The notes under the pieces: model-generated
The model's input: only the letters and a program-made list of their open reading frames with translations
Database searches by the model: none
What the model was told of the DNA's origin: nothing
In this document: positions 14,565-22,881 of the stretch, in pieces
Position numbering within the stretch: the stretch's first letter is position 1
How the letters are laid out: every line of letters begins with the position of its first letter
Source: DAOMNN01 sp050486545
GTDB taxonomy: Bacteria; Pseudomonadota; Gammaproteobacteria; Burkholderiales; Rhodocyclaceae
DNA: 24,153 bases
Assembly (NCBI GenBank): GCA_050486545.1
Contig: JBJHDM010000048.1
Coordinates: 1 to 24,153 of the forward strand
Direction of reading: 5' to 3'
Translations under genes and position numbers: made by a program

Positions 14565-15128
14565 ATGAATTACTGCTCGAACTGCGGACAGAACGTGGAT
14601 TTCCGGATTCCCACCGGGGACACCCTTCCACGCCACGTCTGCGATCACTGCGGGACGATCCACTACGTAAACCCCAAGGTCGTCGTCGGCGCCATTCCGG
14701 AATGGGAAGATCGCATCCTGTTGTGCAGGCGAGCCATCGAACCGCGCCACGGCTATTGGACCCTGCCGGCCGGGTTCATGGAGAACGCCGAGACCACCGC
14801 CGCGGCGGCCGCGCGCGAAACGCTGGAAGAAGCCTGTGCGCGAATCGACGTAGGCGAGATGTTCACCCTCATCAACGTGCCGCACATCAGCCAGGTGCAT
14901 ATCGTCTATAGAGCGCGCCTCCTCGATCTGGACTTCGCGCCCGGAGACGAATCGCTCGAAGTAGCGCTGTTTTCCGAGCAGGACATCCCCTGGAAGCAGA
15001 TCGCGTTCCGCACGATCGGACTGACGTTGCGCCATTACTTCGATGATCGGCGCAGGGGTTGTTTCGTATTTCACGCCTGCGATCTCGAACTGCCCTCGAT
15101 GGGGTCCGCGACGCCCCAGGAGAAGTGA
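14565..15128 (+). CDS. NUDIX hydrolase with N-terminal zinc ribbon
   Basis: 187 aa. Four cysteines (Cys4, Cys7, Cys26, Cys29) form a zinc ribbon like that of NudC-type NADH pyrophosphatases. The NUDIX box begins at Gly70 and reads GFMENAE then RETLEEA, with the catalytic glutamates present and the usual final Gly replaced. Such enzymes hydrolyse nucleoside diphosphates linked to another group; the substrate cannot be told here. HYVNPKVVVGAIPEWE and RRAIEPRHGYWTLPAGF are typical of this branch. ATG 14565 follows the promoter by about 30 nt. Guanine deaminase starts 4 bp after its stop, so they form an operon. Confidence 0.92.
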   Translation: MNYCSNCGQNVDFRIPTGDTLPRHVCDHCGTIHYVNPKVVVGAIPEWEDRILLCRRAIEPRHGYWTLPAGFMENAETTAAAAARETLEEACARIDVGEMFTLINVPHISQVHIVYRARLLDLDFAPGDESLEVALFSEQDIPWKQIAFRTIGLTLRHYFDDRRRGCFVFHACDLELPSMGSATPQEK

Positions 15129-15132
15129 GCGG

Positions 15133-16488
15133 ATGACGCGGCGCACTTCACCGACCGATGAAGCGGATCGCCGCATGACGCCCCCGGATCGCACACTCGC
15201 CGTTCGCGGCTCCATCCTGCATTTTCCGTCTTCGGCTGCAGCCGCCACGGAGCCGGTTCCGGAGTACTTCGACGACGGACTGCTGGTCGTGCGCGACGGG
15301 TTCGTGGCGGCATGCGGCCCGGCCGACGCCCTGATGCCGGATCTGCCCGACGACATTCCGATCGAGAACTGGCACGGACGGCTGATCGTTCCCGGCTTCG
15401 TCGATACGCATGTCCATTACGCCCAGACCGACATCATCGCCAGCCCCGGCGAGGAGCTTTCCGGCTGGCTGGAACGATATGCCTTCCCGGCCGAAGAGCG
15501 GCTTGCCGACCCTGCGCTGGCGGCGGAAACCGCCGGTTTCTTCTGCGAGGAATTGCTGCGCAACGGCACCACCACCGCGCTGACGTTCGCGACCGTTCAT
15601 CCGGGCACCGCGGACGCCCTGTTCGCGGCGGCCAGCGAGCGCGCGATGCGGCTGATCGCCGGCAAGGTGCTGATGGACCGGAACTGCCCCGAGGGACTGA
15701 GGGAGACGGCCCGCACGGGGGACGAGGAGACCCGGGCCCTGATCGCACGCTGGCACGGAAACGGTCGACTGCGCTATGCGGTCACGCCGCGCTTCGCGCT
15801 GACATCCTCTCCGACGCAGATGACGCTGGCCGGCCGCTTGTTCGCCGACTACCCGGACCTGTACCTGCACTCCCATCTCGCGGAAAACCGCAGCGAGACG
15901 ACGCTCGCGACACGGTTTCACCCCGAAGCGCGCAGCTATCTCGACGTACTCGACCGCCACGGGCAACTCGGTCCACGCGCCGTGTTCGCGCACTGCATCT
16001 GGCTGGACGATGCGGATCGTCGTCGCATGGCCGAGACGGGGACGGCCATCGCCTTCTGCCCGACCTCGAACCTGTTCCTCGGTTCGGGGCTGTTCGATCT
16101 GGAGCGGGCCGACGCCCATCGCATCCGGGTCGGGATCGGCACCGACGTCGGCGCCGGCACGAGCTTCTCCCTCCTGCAAACGCTCAACGAAGCCTACAAG
16201 GTGCTGCGACTGCAGGGACAGGCGCTGTCGCCCGAGCGGGCATTTCATCTCGCCACGCTCGGCGGTGCACACAGCCTTTACCTGGATGACCGGATCGGCA
16301 ATTTCGAAGCTGGCAAGGAAGCGGATTTCGTCGTGCTCGATCCGCACGCAACACCGCTTCTATCGCGCAGGACGGCCCGCACCACCAACCTGTCCGAACG
16401 CCTGTTCGCGTTCATGATGCTCGGCGACGACCGCGCAGTCGCAGCGACCTACGTCCTGGGCCGCTGCGCCTGGCGGCGTCCGGACTGA
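15133..16488 (+). CDS. guaD: Guanine deaminase
   Basis: 451 aa, an amidohydrolase that converts guanine to xanthine and ammonia. Metal ligands of the barrel are visible: His93 and His95 (PGFVDTHVHYAQTD), His248 (HSHLAENRSE), His287 (AHCIWLDD) and Asp338 (GIGTDVGAG). GEELSGWLERYAFPAE is a guanine deaminase signature. ATG 15133 lies 4 bp after the NUDIX stop with AGGAG about 10 nt upstream; ATG 15175 is possible. Pairing with a NUDIX enzyme fits nucleotide clean-up or salvage. It converges with the AAA+ ATPase gene 12 bp away, with no obvious terminator between them. Confidence 0.93.
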   Translation: MTRRTSPTDEADRRMTPPDRTLAVRGSILHFPSSAAAATEPVPEYFDDGLLVVRDGFVAACGPADALMPDLPDDIPIENWHGRLIVPGFVDTHVHYAQTDIIASPGEELSGWLERYAFPAEERLADPALAAETAGFFCEELLRNGTTTALTFATVHPGTADALFAAASERAMRLIAGKVLMDRNCPEGLRETARTGDEETRALIARWHGNGRLRYAVTPRFALTSSPTQMTLAGRLFADYPDLYLHSHLAENRSETTLATRFHPEARSYLDVLDRHGQLGPRAVFAHCIWLDDADRRRMAETGTAIAFCPTSNLFLGSGLFDLERADAHRIRVGIGTDVGAGTSFSLLQTLNEAYKVLRLQGQALSPERAFHLATLGGAHSLYLDDRIGNFEAGKEADFVVLDPHATPLLSRRTARTTNLSERLFAFMMLGDDRAVAATYVLGRCAWRRPD

Positions 16489-16500
16489 AGCGAACGCGGG

Positions 16501-18030
16501 CTACGCCGGAGCCTTGCGCGAGGCCGGGGTGGCCCGCTCCTGCGACCACACCCGCAACTGCTTGATCTGCTCTTCCATCGTCCGGGAGAGCGGGACCATG
16601 CGCGAAGTGCTCCAGATCACGTCCCGTTCGGTGAACGGCCGCTTCTCCTGCCAGGCCCGGACCACGGCCGCCCGAACCGCCTGTTCGATCTCGGCGCCGC
16701 TCCAGTTCTTCGTGATCACCGCCAGGCTCTTGAGGTTGAACCCGGACAGTTCGGCACCGGCTGCGCGCAGGTGGATGTCAAGGATCGCGGTACGCTCTTC
16801 CTCGGAAGGAAGATCGAGAAAGAACAGCTGGTCGAAGCGACCCTTGCGGATCACCTCGGCAGGCAGTTTCTCGATGCGATTGGCCGTCGCCACGACGAAC
16901 ACACCGGCCGGTTTTTCCTGCATCCAGGTCAGGAAGCTCGAAAAGATGTTTGGATTGTTGCCCCCGCCACGCGTCTCGACGTCGTAGCCGAAGCTGTTCT
17001 CCATCTCGTCGATCCACAGGACCAGCGGCGCGATGCCTTCGGCCACGCGCAGCGCGTGGTCGAAGGCATACTCCGGGGAGCCGAAGGCGCCCGACAGTAC
17101 CAGGTTCATGTCGAGCCGCACCAGCGGCAGCTTCCAGGCGCTGGCGATGACCTTGGCGGCCATGCTCTTGCCACAGCCGCTCACCCCCATGAACAGGATC
17201 CCCGAAGGCAGCGGTACACCCGACTCCATGCCTCCGCGTGTGAAGAACTCCGCCCGGCTCAACACCCATTCCTTCAGGTTCTCGAGCCCCCCGACCTGCG
17301 CCATGTCGACCGTCTTGCCAATGTATTTCAGGCATCCCTCCCGCATCAGCGCGGCCGCCTTTTCCTCGTGGATCTCGGCGAGACTGTCCGCGAGTTCCAA
17401 TCGGTTTTCGGCAACGAGCCGCAGCATCAGGTGCCGGATCTCGTCGAGCGTCATCCCCTTCATCGCACTGGCCGCCTGCGCCAGCCAGGCATCCGCGAGG
17501 CGGCCAGTCAATGGGTGCGACGCGACGAACCGCTCCAGTTCCGCACGGATCTCCACCTCGTCCGGCGCCCCGAGATCAACAAGGAAGAGTTGATGCTGCA
17601 GCGCATCGGGCAGATCGAGTCGCGAATTCGACAGGAACACGTAGGTGTTCCGTTGCGCGAGGTCGTGATAGAGGTCGCGAACGCCGCGGACCAGTGCCGG
17701 GTGTTCAGCGAACATCGATGGAAGATCCGCCATCAGGAAGAAGCCGTCCCGGCCGCAATCACGGATGAACGACAGCGCCTGGACGGGGTCGTGAATGGCC
17801 TCGACCGGCTTGCCATCGACGGTAAAGCCGCGTGTCCGCGTCCATACCGTGACCGGCCGGGATTCCCCGTAATGGGCCGCGGAAACGTGTGCGAGCATGC
17901 GTTCGAGCCGCGCCTCTTCGCGGCACAGGACGAACAGGAGCGGATAGCGCGCGGCCAGCGCCTTCTCGATGCGCCGCATCGGGGTAACGTCCAAGATCGG
18001 CTTCCCGTGGAATTCGAATCCCTGCATCAT
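16501..18030 (-). CDS. Ycf46-like AAA+ ATPase
   Basis: 509 aa from ATG 18030. The C-terminal half is a AAA+ module: Walker A GVSGCGKS (282-289), Walker B VLWIDE (337-342), sensor-1 VVATAN (379-384) and an arginine finger region RKGRFD (395-400), then LFFLDLPSEEER. The wording closely follows the cyanobacterial/plastid Ycf46 family. The N-terminal half (1-240) is a second, non-catalytic P-loop-like region with no Walker motif that I can see. The family's job is poorly known, so no substrate is proposed. Start choice is uncertain: two adjacent ATGs (18030, 18027) lack a good ribosome site, and an ATG at 18138 is also in frame. It is divergent from the cupredoxin gene. Confidence 0.85.
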   Translation of the reverse strand: MMQGFEFHGKPILDVTPMRRIEKALAARYPLLFVLCREEARLERMLAHVSAAHYGESRPVTVWTRTRGFTVDGKPVEAIHDPVQALSFIRDCGRDGFFLMADLPSMFAEHPALVRGVRDLYHDLAQRNTYVFLSNSRLDLPDALQHQLFLVDLGAPDEVEIRAELERFVASHPLTGRLADAWLAQAASAMKGMTLDEIRHLMLRLVAENRLELADSLAEIHEEKAAALMREGCLKYIGKTVDMAQVGGLENLKEWVLSRAEFFTRGGMESGVPLPSGILFMGVSGCGKSMAAKVIASAWKLPLVRLDMNLVLSGAFGSPEYAFDHALRVAEGIAPLVLWIDEMENSFGYDVETRGGGNNPNIFSSFLTWMQEKPAGVFVVATANRIEKLPAEVIRKGRFDQLFFLDLPSEEERTAILDIHLRAAGAELSGFNLKSLAVITKNWSGAEIEQAVRAAVVRAWQEKRPFTERDVIWSTSRMVPLSRTMEEQIKQLRVWSQERATPASRKAPA

Positions 18031-18195
18031 CGTCAACGACGTGCCGGGACGCAACCATCGCACCCCGTCATCACGTGGGAACGCTTCGTGATGCCCAACG
18101 TCAAAGCGTGGGAATACGAACCGCCCCCAACCGGGCATACTGCATCCGGACCGGAGGGGGAGAACGAATCAGGACTCTCGACAGGAGGATACTCG

Positions 18196-18546
18196 ATGCG
18201 AATCCGAACCCTTGCCGTTCTTGCGCTCCTCGCATTGCTGCCCCTCGCCGCCCTCGCGACCGAAGCGAAGAAGGACGGCGACGTGGTCATCATCGAGATC
18301 AAGGACTACAAGTTCATTCCCGCGGAAGTCACGGTGAAGGTCGGCACCACCGTGCGCTGGGAGAACCACGAGCGCCGACAGTTCCACAACATCTACTTCG
18401 AGGGACTGGAGGACGAATCGGGCGATTACTTCTTCCCCGACGAGTTCCGCGAACGCACCTTCGACAAGGTCGGCACCTTCCCGTACATCTGCGAGCCCCA
18501 TGACGACTCGCACCAGATGCGCGGAGTGATCCACGTCGTCGAATAG
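18196..18546 (+). CDS. Secreted cupredoxin (plastocyanin/azurin-like)
   Basis: 116 aa with a signal peptide (residues 1-22, hydrophobic core then ALA-T). The mature protein is a single cupredoxin domain that should bind one copper in the periplasm. Likely ligands are His64 (RRQFHN), Cys99, His102 (CEPH) and Met108 (HQMRG). The Cys-x2-His spacing is usual, but Met lies six residues after the second His instead of the usual two to five. ATG 18196 has AGGAGG 7 nt upstream. Partners are not evident; it is divergent from the AAA+ ATPase. A small GGCTG/CAGCC hairpin follows the stop without a T-tract. Confidence 0.9.
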   Translation: MRIRTLAVLALLALLPLAALATEAKKDGDVVIIEIKDYKFIPAEVTVKVGTTVRWENHERRQFHNIYFEGLEDESGDYFFPDEFRERTFDKVGTFPYICEPHDDSHQMRGVIHVVE

Positions 18547-18613
18547 GCTGTTGTCAGCCGTTCTCGCGATTTTCCCCGTGGCCGTCCGCTACGGATCACC
18601 GAGAAATCATCGA

Positions 18614-18643
18614 TTGTCTTCGCCCTGCTCCCGGCGCTAAGCT
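18614..18643 (+). promoter_or_regulatory. Possible sigma-70 promoter of the sigma-54 activator gene
   Basis: TTGTCT, an 18-bp spacer and TAAGCT give a moderate sigma-70 match. The start point would be near 18650, inside the palindrome at 18647-18662. Confidence 0.4.
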
Positions 18644-18646
18644 TTC

Positions 18647-18662
18647 GTCTCGAAATCGAGAC
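18647..18662. promoter_or_regulatory. 16-bp palindrome, candidate operator of the sigma-54 activator
   Basis: GTCTCGAAATCGAGAC has perfect 7-bp arms around AA. It lies 24 nt before the activator ATG and would cover the transcription start. A related 16-mer (11 of 16 identical) is found upstream of the sigma-54 promoter at 20211-20226, so both may be bound by the same regulator. Confidence 0.6.
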
Positions 18663-18685
18663 ATCTTCGCCGGGGAGCGAATGAC

Positions 18686-20116
18686 ATGAACGAGGCCGGG
18701 TTCGACTACGCAACGATTCGCATGCGGGCGATGCAGTCGTTGTTCGAAAGTCTGGACGACCTGTGCGAAGGCACGCTGGTCGTCGACAAGCAGGCGCGCA
18801 TCGTCTGGATCAACGAACGCTATGCCCAGCGTTTCGGCCTCGCGACGGCTGCCGAGGCCATCGGTCGGGAGGTCGAGTCGGTCATCCCGAACTCGCTGAT
18901 GCGCGATGTCGTGCGTTCCGGACAGCCGATCCTGCTCGACATCCTGGAGACGGACAACGAGCGGTTCGTGGTCATGCGCATCCCGTTGAAGGACGATGGC
19001 GGCGAGGTCATCGGGGCGGTCGGCTTTGCGCTCTTCGACAACACGCAGCCGCTCAAGACCTTCTACGCCAGACTGGGCAAGATGCAGCAGGAGCTTGCCC
19101 AGACGCGCAAGCGCCTGGCCGAGGAGCGGCAGACCCGCTATACCTTTTCCAATTTCGTCGGCAGCAGCCCCGGCGCCATGGAGGTCAAGCGCCAGGCCCG
19201 CCGGGCGGCACGGCTCGATGCACCGGTCTTGTTGCTCGGCGAAACGGGAACCGGAAAGGAACTCCTGGCACAGGCCATCCATGCAGCCTCGCATCGCAGC
19301 GCCAAACCGTTCATCGCCGTCAACGTCGCGGCCATCCCGGAGAATCTGCTGGAAGCCGAGTTCTTCGGCGTTGCCCCCGGTGCCTACACGGGGGCGGACC
19401 GCCGCGGCCGTCAGGGGAAATTCCAGATCGCCGACGGAGGCACGCTGTTTCTGGACGAGATCGGCGACATGCCACTGAACCTCCAGGTCAAGCTTCTCCG
19501 TGCGATCCAGGAGCAGGAGGTTGAACCGGTCGGCTCCGACCGGGTCGTACGCACCGATGTCCGCATCATCGCCGCCACCAGCGTCGATCTGGCACGCAGG
19601 CTCGAGAGCGGCGGGTTCCGGGCGGATCTGTACTACCGTCTGGCCGTCCTTCCGCTCACCCTTCCCCCCTTGCGCGAACGGCTGTCCGATCTGGAGATGC
19701 TCTGCGAGACGATTCTCGAGGACATCGCGCGGCGAAGCGGTACGGCTCAGCGGGAACTCGCACCCGAAGTCCTGTCCCGATTCCGCCGCTGCCGCTGGCC
19801 GGGAAACATCCGCGAGTTGCGCAACATCCTCGAGCAGGCGACGATGCTCACGGACCGGACCCGCTTGACGACCGACGACTTCCGGGACCTGGTCCATCCG
19901 GCCGAGGCGCCCGGCTCCGACATCCCCCCGTTGCGTTCCTGGGACGAGGCTCAGGAAGCCTTCGAACGCGAACTGATTGCGGACGCGCTCGCCGCCTGCG
20001 ACGGAAAGGTCACCGCCGCCGCCAAGCGTTTGCGCATCGGCCGAGCAACCCTTTACAAGAAGATGGCGGCACTGGGCATGAATCCTCGTCCGGCGATCGA
20101 ACCGTCCCGATATTGA
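18686..20116 (+). CDS. Sigma-54-dependent activator (PAS-AAA+-Fis)
   Basis: 476 aa. An N-terminal PAS domain (about 20-125) should sense a small molecule or redox state. A short coiled coil (126-150) leads to the AAA+ domain (about 156-390): Walker A GETGTGKE (185-192), the sigma-54 contact loop GAYTGA (232-237, the Tyr variant of GAFTGA), Walker B GGTLFLDE (251-258) and RWPGNIRELRN (370-380). A Fis-type HTH follows (about 435-465, TAAAKRLRIGRATLYKKM). There is no receiver, so a ligand, not a kinase, probably controls it. ATG 18686 has GGGGAG 8 nt upstream. It lies just before a sigma-54 promoter and the Usp-like/CoA-transferase operon, its likely target. Confidence 0.94.
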   Translation: MNEAGFDYATIRMRAMQSLFESLDDLCEGTLVVDKQARIVWINERYAQRFGLATAAEAIGREVESVIPNSLMRDVVRSGQPILLDILETDNERFVVMRIPLKDDGGEVIGAVGFALFDNTQPLKTFYARLGKMQQELAQTRKRLAEERQTRYTFSNFVGSSPGAMEVKRQARRAARLDAPVLLLGETGTGKELLAQAIHAASHRSAKPFIAVNVAAIPENLLEAEFFGVAPGAYTGADRRGRQGKFQIADGGTLFLDEIGDMPLNLQVKLLRAIQEQEVEPVGSDRVVRTDVRIIAATSVDLARRLESGGFRADLYYRLAVLPLTLPPLRERLSDLEMLCETILEDIARRSGTAQRELAPEVLSRFRRCRWPGNIRELRNILEQATMLTDRTRLTTDDFRDLVHPAEAPGSDIPPLRSWDEAQEAFERELIADALAACDGKVTAAAKRLRIGRATLYKKMAALGMNPRPAIEPSRY

Positions 20117-20210
20117 GACTTCGCACAGACCTTTTTTCCTCGATATTTCATATCCTTACGAGACGACCTCCACCATTCCCGTCCTTTTTCGATCCCGATC
20201 GCGAAGAATT

Positions 20211-20226
20211 GTCCACATTTCGAGAC
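20211..20226 (+). promoter_or_regulatory. Candidate upstream activator site
   Basis: GTCCACATTTCGAGAC matches the palindrome at 18647-18662 in 11 of 16 positions, including the full right half TCGAGAC. It is centred about 100 bp before the expected start of the sigma-54 promoter, normal for an enhancer site. Half-sites with GAGAC also occur at 20115-20119 and 20160-20164. Confidence 0.45.
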
Positions 20227-20291
20227 ATCGACACCAACAATCCTCGACACTTCCACCTCTCATTCCTTTGATTTCAATGACCTGAACAGAC

Positions 20292-20307
20292 TGGCACAGG
20301 TCGTGCT
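20292..20307 (+). promoter_or_regulatory. Sigma-54 (-24/-12) promoter
   Basis: TGGCAC-N5-GTGCT matches the sigma-54 consensus TGGCAC-N5-TTGCW in all but one position, with the required 10 nt between GG and GC. It lies about 55 bp upstream of the Usp-like gene, directly downstream of the sigma-54 activator gene. Confidence 0.8.
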
Positions 20308-20362
20308 GAGCGATCGCCATGCGGACACCAGATCCGCCTATCCAACCAATTGGAGGAGATCG

Positions 20363-20899
20363 ATGCCGACCCCGCACGTCGACACTGCCCACCCCGTACA
20401 CGCCGAAAACCGCAGTCTTGGTCATCGATGGCCGGTCCCGGCATCCGATGGCGTGAAAGGGCTTTCGCACCCTGAAGCAGGGCCCTTTACCGATCCCTTG
20501 CGCAGCTACGAGCGCGTGCTGATCGTGGCCGATTTCGCGACGACCGGAGAGGAGTTTCACCGCCGCCTGATCTGGCTCGCACGCCTGCTCGGACGCAGCA
20601 CGGCGCTGCTCCAGCTTCCGGAACCGGATGCGACCGAAAGCGGGGACATCGCTGCAACCATTTTGCTCGAGGGGCTTCGCAGACGCCTGCAAGTGGCGCC
20701 CAACGCCTGCAGCATCATTCCCCCTCGCCCGATCGAGGCACTGCTGCGCTCCAAGGTCGTGCGGTCGGCCGACCTGCTCCTGGTCGGCCGATCGTCGATG
20801 CAGGACGACTCCCATCGCAGCCTGACCGATCCGCTGCGTGCCCGCGGATGCGAAATCATCGTCATCGACGACCGGCCCGAGTGGGACTGGAGCCGATGA
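20363..20899 (+). CDS. Small Usp-like protein, function unknown
   Basis: 178 aa from ATG 20363, which has a strong GGAGGAG site; a longer frame from a GTG at 20303 begins inside the promoter and is unlikely. Residues 1-48 are low complexity. The rest has an alpha/beta pattern like universal stress proteins: YERVLIVADFATTGEEF at the start, a central helix LARLLGRSTALLQL, ADLLLVGRSS and CEIIVIDD at the end. The usual G-x2-G-x9-G-S/T nucleotide motif is absent (GRSSMQDDSHRS instead), so ATP binding is doubtful. It is the first gene after the sigma-54 promoter, and its stop overlaps the CoA-transferase start (ATGA), so the two are coupled. The Usp assignment rests on the fold pattern only. Confidence 0.75.
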   Translation: MPTPHVDTAHPVHAENRSLGHRWPVPASDGVKGLSHPEAGPFTDPLRSYERVLIVADFATTGEEFHRRLIWLARLLGRSTALLQLPEPDATESGDIAATILLEGLRRRLQVAPNACSIIPPRPIEALLRSKVVRSADLLLVGRSSMQDDSHRSLTDPLRARGCEIIVIDDRPEWDWSR

Positions 20900-22620
20900 C
20901 CGTGGCCGTCGAACTGAATCCATGCACGCGCCCTGCCATGCCCCACCCTGATCCTTCGACGGTGACCGACGGCAACCGCCACGTGCGCAACAAGATCGTC
21001 AGCGCGGCCGAAGCGGTCGGTCGTATTCGTAGCGGGGACACCATCGCCACCGGCGGTTTTGTCGGAATCGGCTTTGCGGAAGGAATCGCCTGCGCGCTCG
21101 AAGAACGTTTTCTGGCCGCAGATCCGGGTGCTTCGGCTCACCCCACCAACCTGACCCTCGTCTATGCCGCCGGCCAGGGAGACGGCAAGCATCGCGGGCT
21201 CAATCACCTGGGCCATCCGGGGCTGGTCCGCCGCGTGATCGGGGGCCACTGGGGGCTCGTGCCGTCCCTGCAAAGGCTGGCGGTGGAGAACCGCATCGAG
21301 GCCTACAACCTGCCTCAAGGGGTGATCACGCACCTGTTTCGCGACATTGCCGCGGGCAAACCCGGCACATTGACCCGCGTCGGGCTGGGCACCTTCGTCG
21401 ATCCCCGCCATGGGGGAGGAAGGATCAATCCATCCACCACCGAGGAACTGGTGCGTCTGATGGAGATCGACGGCGAGGACTACCTGTTCTACAAGGCCTT
21501 CCCGATCCACGTCGGCATCATCCGGGGGACCACGGCCGATGCGGACGGCAACGTCACGATGGAGAAGGAGGCGCTGACCCTCGAGGCGCTGGCGATCGCG
21601 ATGGCGGCACACAATTCTGGTGGCATCGTCATCGTCCAGGTCGAGCGCATCGCCGAACGCGGCACCCTGCCTCCACGCCAGGTCAAGATCCCCGGGGTGC
21701 TGGTTGACTGCGTCGTGGTCGCCGAAAAGCCCGAACACCACATGCAGACCTTCTCCGACGCCTACAATCCGGCCTTTTCCGGCGAGATCCGCATCCCGTC
21801 CTCCACGCTCCCACCGATGCCGATGAGCGAACGCAAGATCATCGCCCGCCGGGCCGCACTGGAACTGAGTCCAAACAGCGTCGTAAACTTGGGCATCGGC
21901 ATGCCCGAGGGCGTCGGCTCGGTCGCTGCCGAGGAACGCATCATCGATCTGCTCACCCTCACCGCTGAGCCGGGCGTGATCGGGGGCATTCCTGCCTCCG
22001 GCATGAACTTCGGTGCCGCCGTCAACACCGACGCGGTGATCGACCAGCCCTACCAGTTCGATTTCTACGATGGCGGCGGCCTCGATATCGCCTTTCTAGG
22101 ACTCGCCCAGGCGGACCGGGACGGCAATCTCAACGTGAGCCGCTTCGGCCCCCGGCTGGCCGGTGCCGGTGGCTTCATCAACATCAGCCAGAATGCGCGC
22201 AAGGTCGTGTTCGTGGGCAGTTTTACCGCTGGAGAGCTGGACGTGGGGCTCGACAACGAACGTCTCGTGATCCGGCGCGAAGGTTCCGTACGCAAGTTCA
22301 TCGAACAGGTCGAGCAATGCACCTTCAGCGGGGAGTACGCGCGCCGCCGAGGTCAACCCGTGCTCTACATCACCGAACGTTGCGTCTTCCGGCTCGGATC
22401 CGATGGGCTGGAACTCACCGAGGTCGCCCCGGGGATCGACCCCGAACGCGACATCTTTCCCCACATGGATTTCCGCCCGCGGATTGCCGAACCACTTCGC
22501 CAGATGGATGAGCGGGTATTCCGCGACGAACCGATGAATCTACGCGATGCACTGCTCGCACCCCAGGCTCCTGAATTCGCGCAGGATACTCCGCACCCCA
22601 TCCTCATCCCGGCACCGTGA
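20896..22620 (+). CDS. Acyl-CoA:carboxylate CoA-transferase (YdiF/propionate type)
   Basis: 574 aa, a fused alpha-beta family I CoA-transferase of the YdiF/Pct group, slightly longer than E. coli YdiF. It moves CoA between short-chain acyl-CoA and acetate or another acid. The N-terminal half has IRSGDTIATGGFVGIGF. The C-terminal half carries the catalytic glutamate Glu338 in NLGIGMPEGVGSVAAEE, then GGIPASGMNFGAAVNTDA and FLGLAQADRDGNLNVSRFG. ATG 20896 overlaps the Usp-like stop; ATG 20938 is an alternative. The sigma-54 promoter and adjacent PAS activator suggest induction by a substrate or energy signal. The substrate cannot be fixed; propionate, acetoacetate and butyrate types are all possible. 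Confidence 0.93.
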   Translation: MTVAVELNPCTRPAMPHPDPSTVTDGNRHVRNKIVSAAEAVGRIRSGDTIATGGFVGIGFAEGIACALEERFLAADPGASAHPTNLTLVYAAGQGDGKHRGLNHLGHPGLVRRVIGGHWGLVPSLQRLAVENRIEAYNLPQGVITHLFRDIAAGKPGTLTRVGLGTFVDPRHGGGRINPSTTEELVRLMEIDGEDYLFYKAFPIHVGIIRGTTADADGNVTMEKEALTLEALAIAMAAHNSGGIVIVQVERIAERGTLPPRQVKIPGVLVDCVVVAEKPEHHMQTFSDAYNPAFSGEIRIPSSTLPPMPMSERKIIARRAALELSPNSVVNLGIGMPEGVGSVAAEERIIDLLTLTAEPGVIGGIPASGMNFGAAVNTDAVIDQPYQFDFYDGGGLDIAFLGLAQADRDGNLNVSRFGPRLAGAGGFINISQNARKVVFVGSFTAGELDVGLDNERLVIRREGSVRKFIEQVEQCTFSGEYARRRGQPVLYITERCVFRLGSDGLELTEVAPGIDPERDIFPHMDFRPRIAEPLRQMDERVFRDEPMNLRDALLAPQAPEFAQDTPHPILIPAP

Positions 22621-22753
22621 CCGGGCAGCCAAACGTTCGCGTCGACCGCATGCGGACCGACCGTTCGTAGCTGCCCGGACAGCGCTCCCGCATTGAAACG
22701 AAACAAGCCGCAGCCCTTCCACGCGGGCCCCGGTTCCTCGACCGGGGTCGGCC

Positions 22754-22769
22754 CCTGGCCCCGGCCAGG
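22754..22769. repeat. 7-bp inverted repeat after the CoA-transferase
   Basis: CCTGGCC and GGCCAGG flank two C. A second GC hairpin (CCCCGG/CCGGGG) lies just before it. No T-tract follows, so a rho-independent terminator is not certain. The rest of the 257-bp gap holds only the Fur-like dyad and short ORF annotated separately. Confidence 0.35.
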
Positions 22770-22819
22770 ATTATCGTCCCGATCGTGCGGAATTTACGGT
22801 GCTGCAACGCGGCAAAGAT

Positions 22820-22834
22820 TTAGAATGATTCTCA
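22820..22834 (+). promoter_or_regulatory. Fur-box-like dyad upstream of the diguanylate cyclase
   Basis: TTAGAATGATTCTCA is a 7-1-7 dyad with one mismatched pair and closely resembles known Fur sites (TGAGAATGATTCTCA). It contains TAGAAT, which could be a -10, though no -35 is visible at 16-18 bp. Binding here would block transcription of the cyclase in iron-rich cells. Confidence 0.55.
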
Positions 22835-22881
22835 TGGCTAGGCAATCACGTCCAGAGCGACCCACAGGGAATCCCCTTTGA
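22834..22881 (+). CDS. 15-codon upstream ORF overlapping the diguanylate cyclase start
   Basis: ATG 22834 opens a 15-aa frame (MARQSRPERPTGNPL) whose TGA overlaps the TTG of the next gene as TTGA. If TAGAAT at 22821-22826 is the -10, transcription would begin at this ATG, giving a leaderless message. It has no ribosome site. It may serve only to couple translation, or be chance. Confidence 0.3.
   Translation: MARQSRPERPTGNPL

Noticed and set aside
16771..18195. Long plus-strand open frame joined to the cupredoxin frame
   Set aside because: It is antisense to the AAA+ ATPase; the cupredoxin signal peptide and its AGGAGG site place the true start at 18196.
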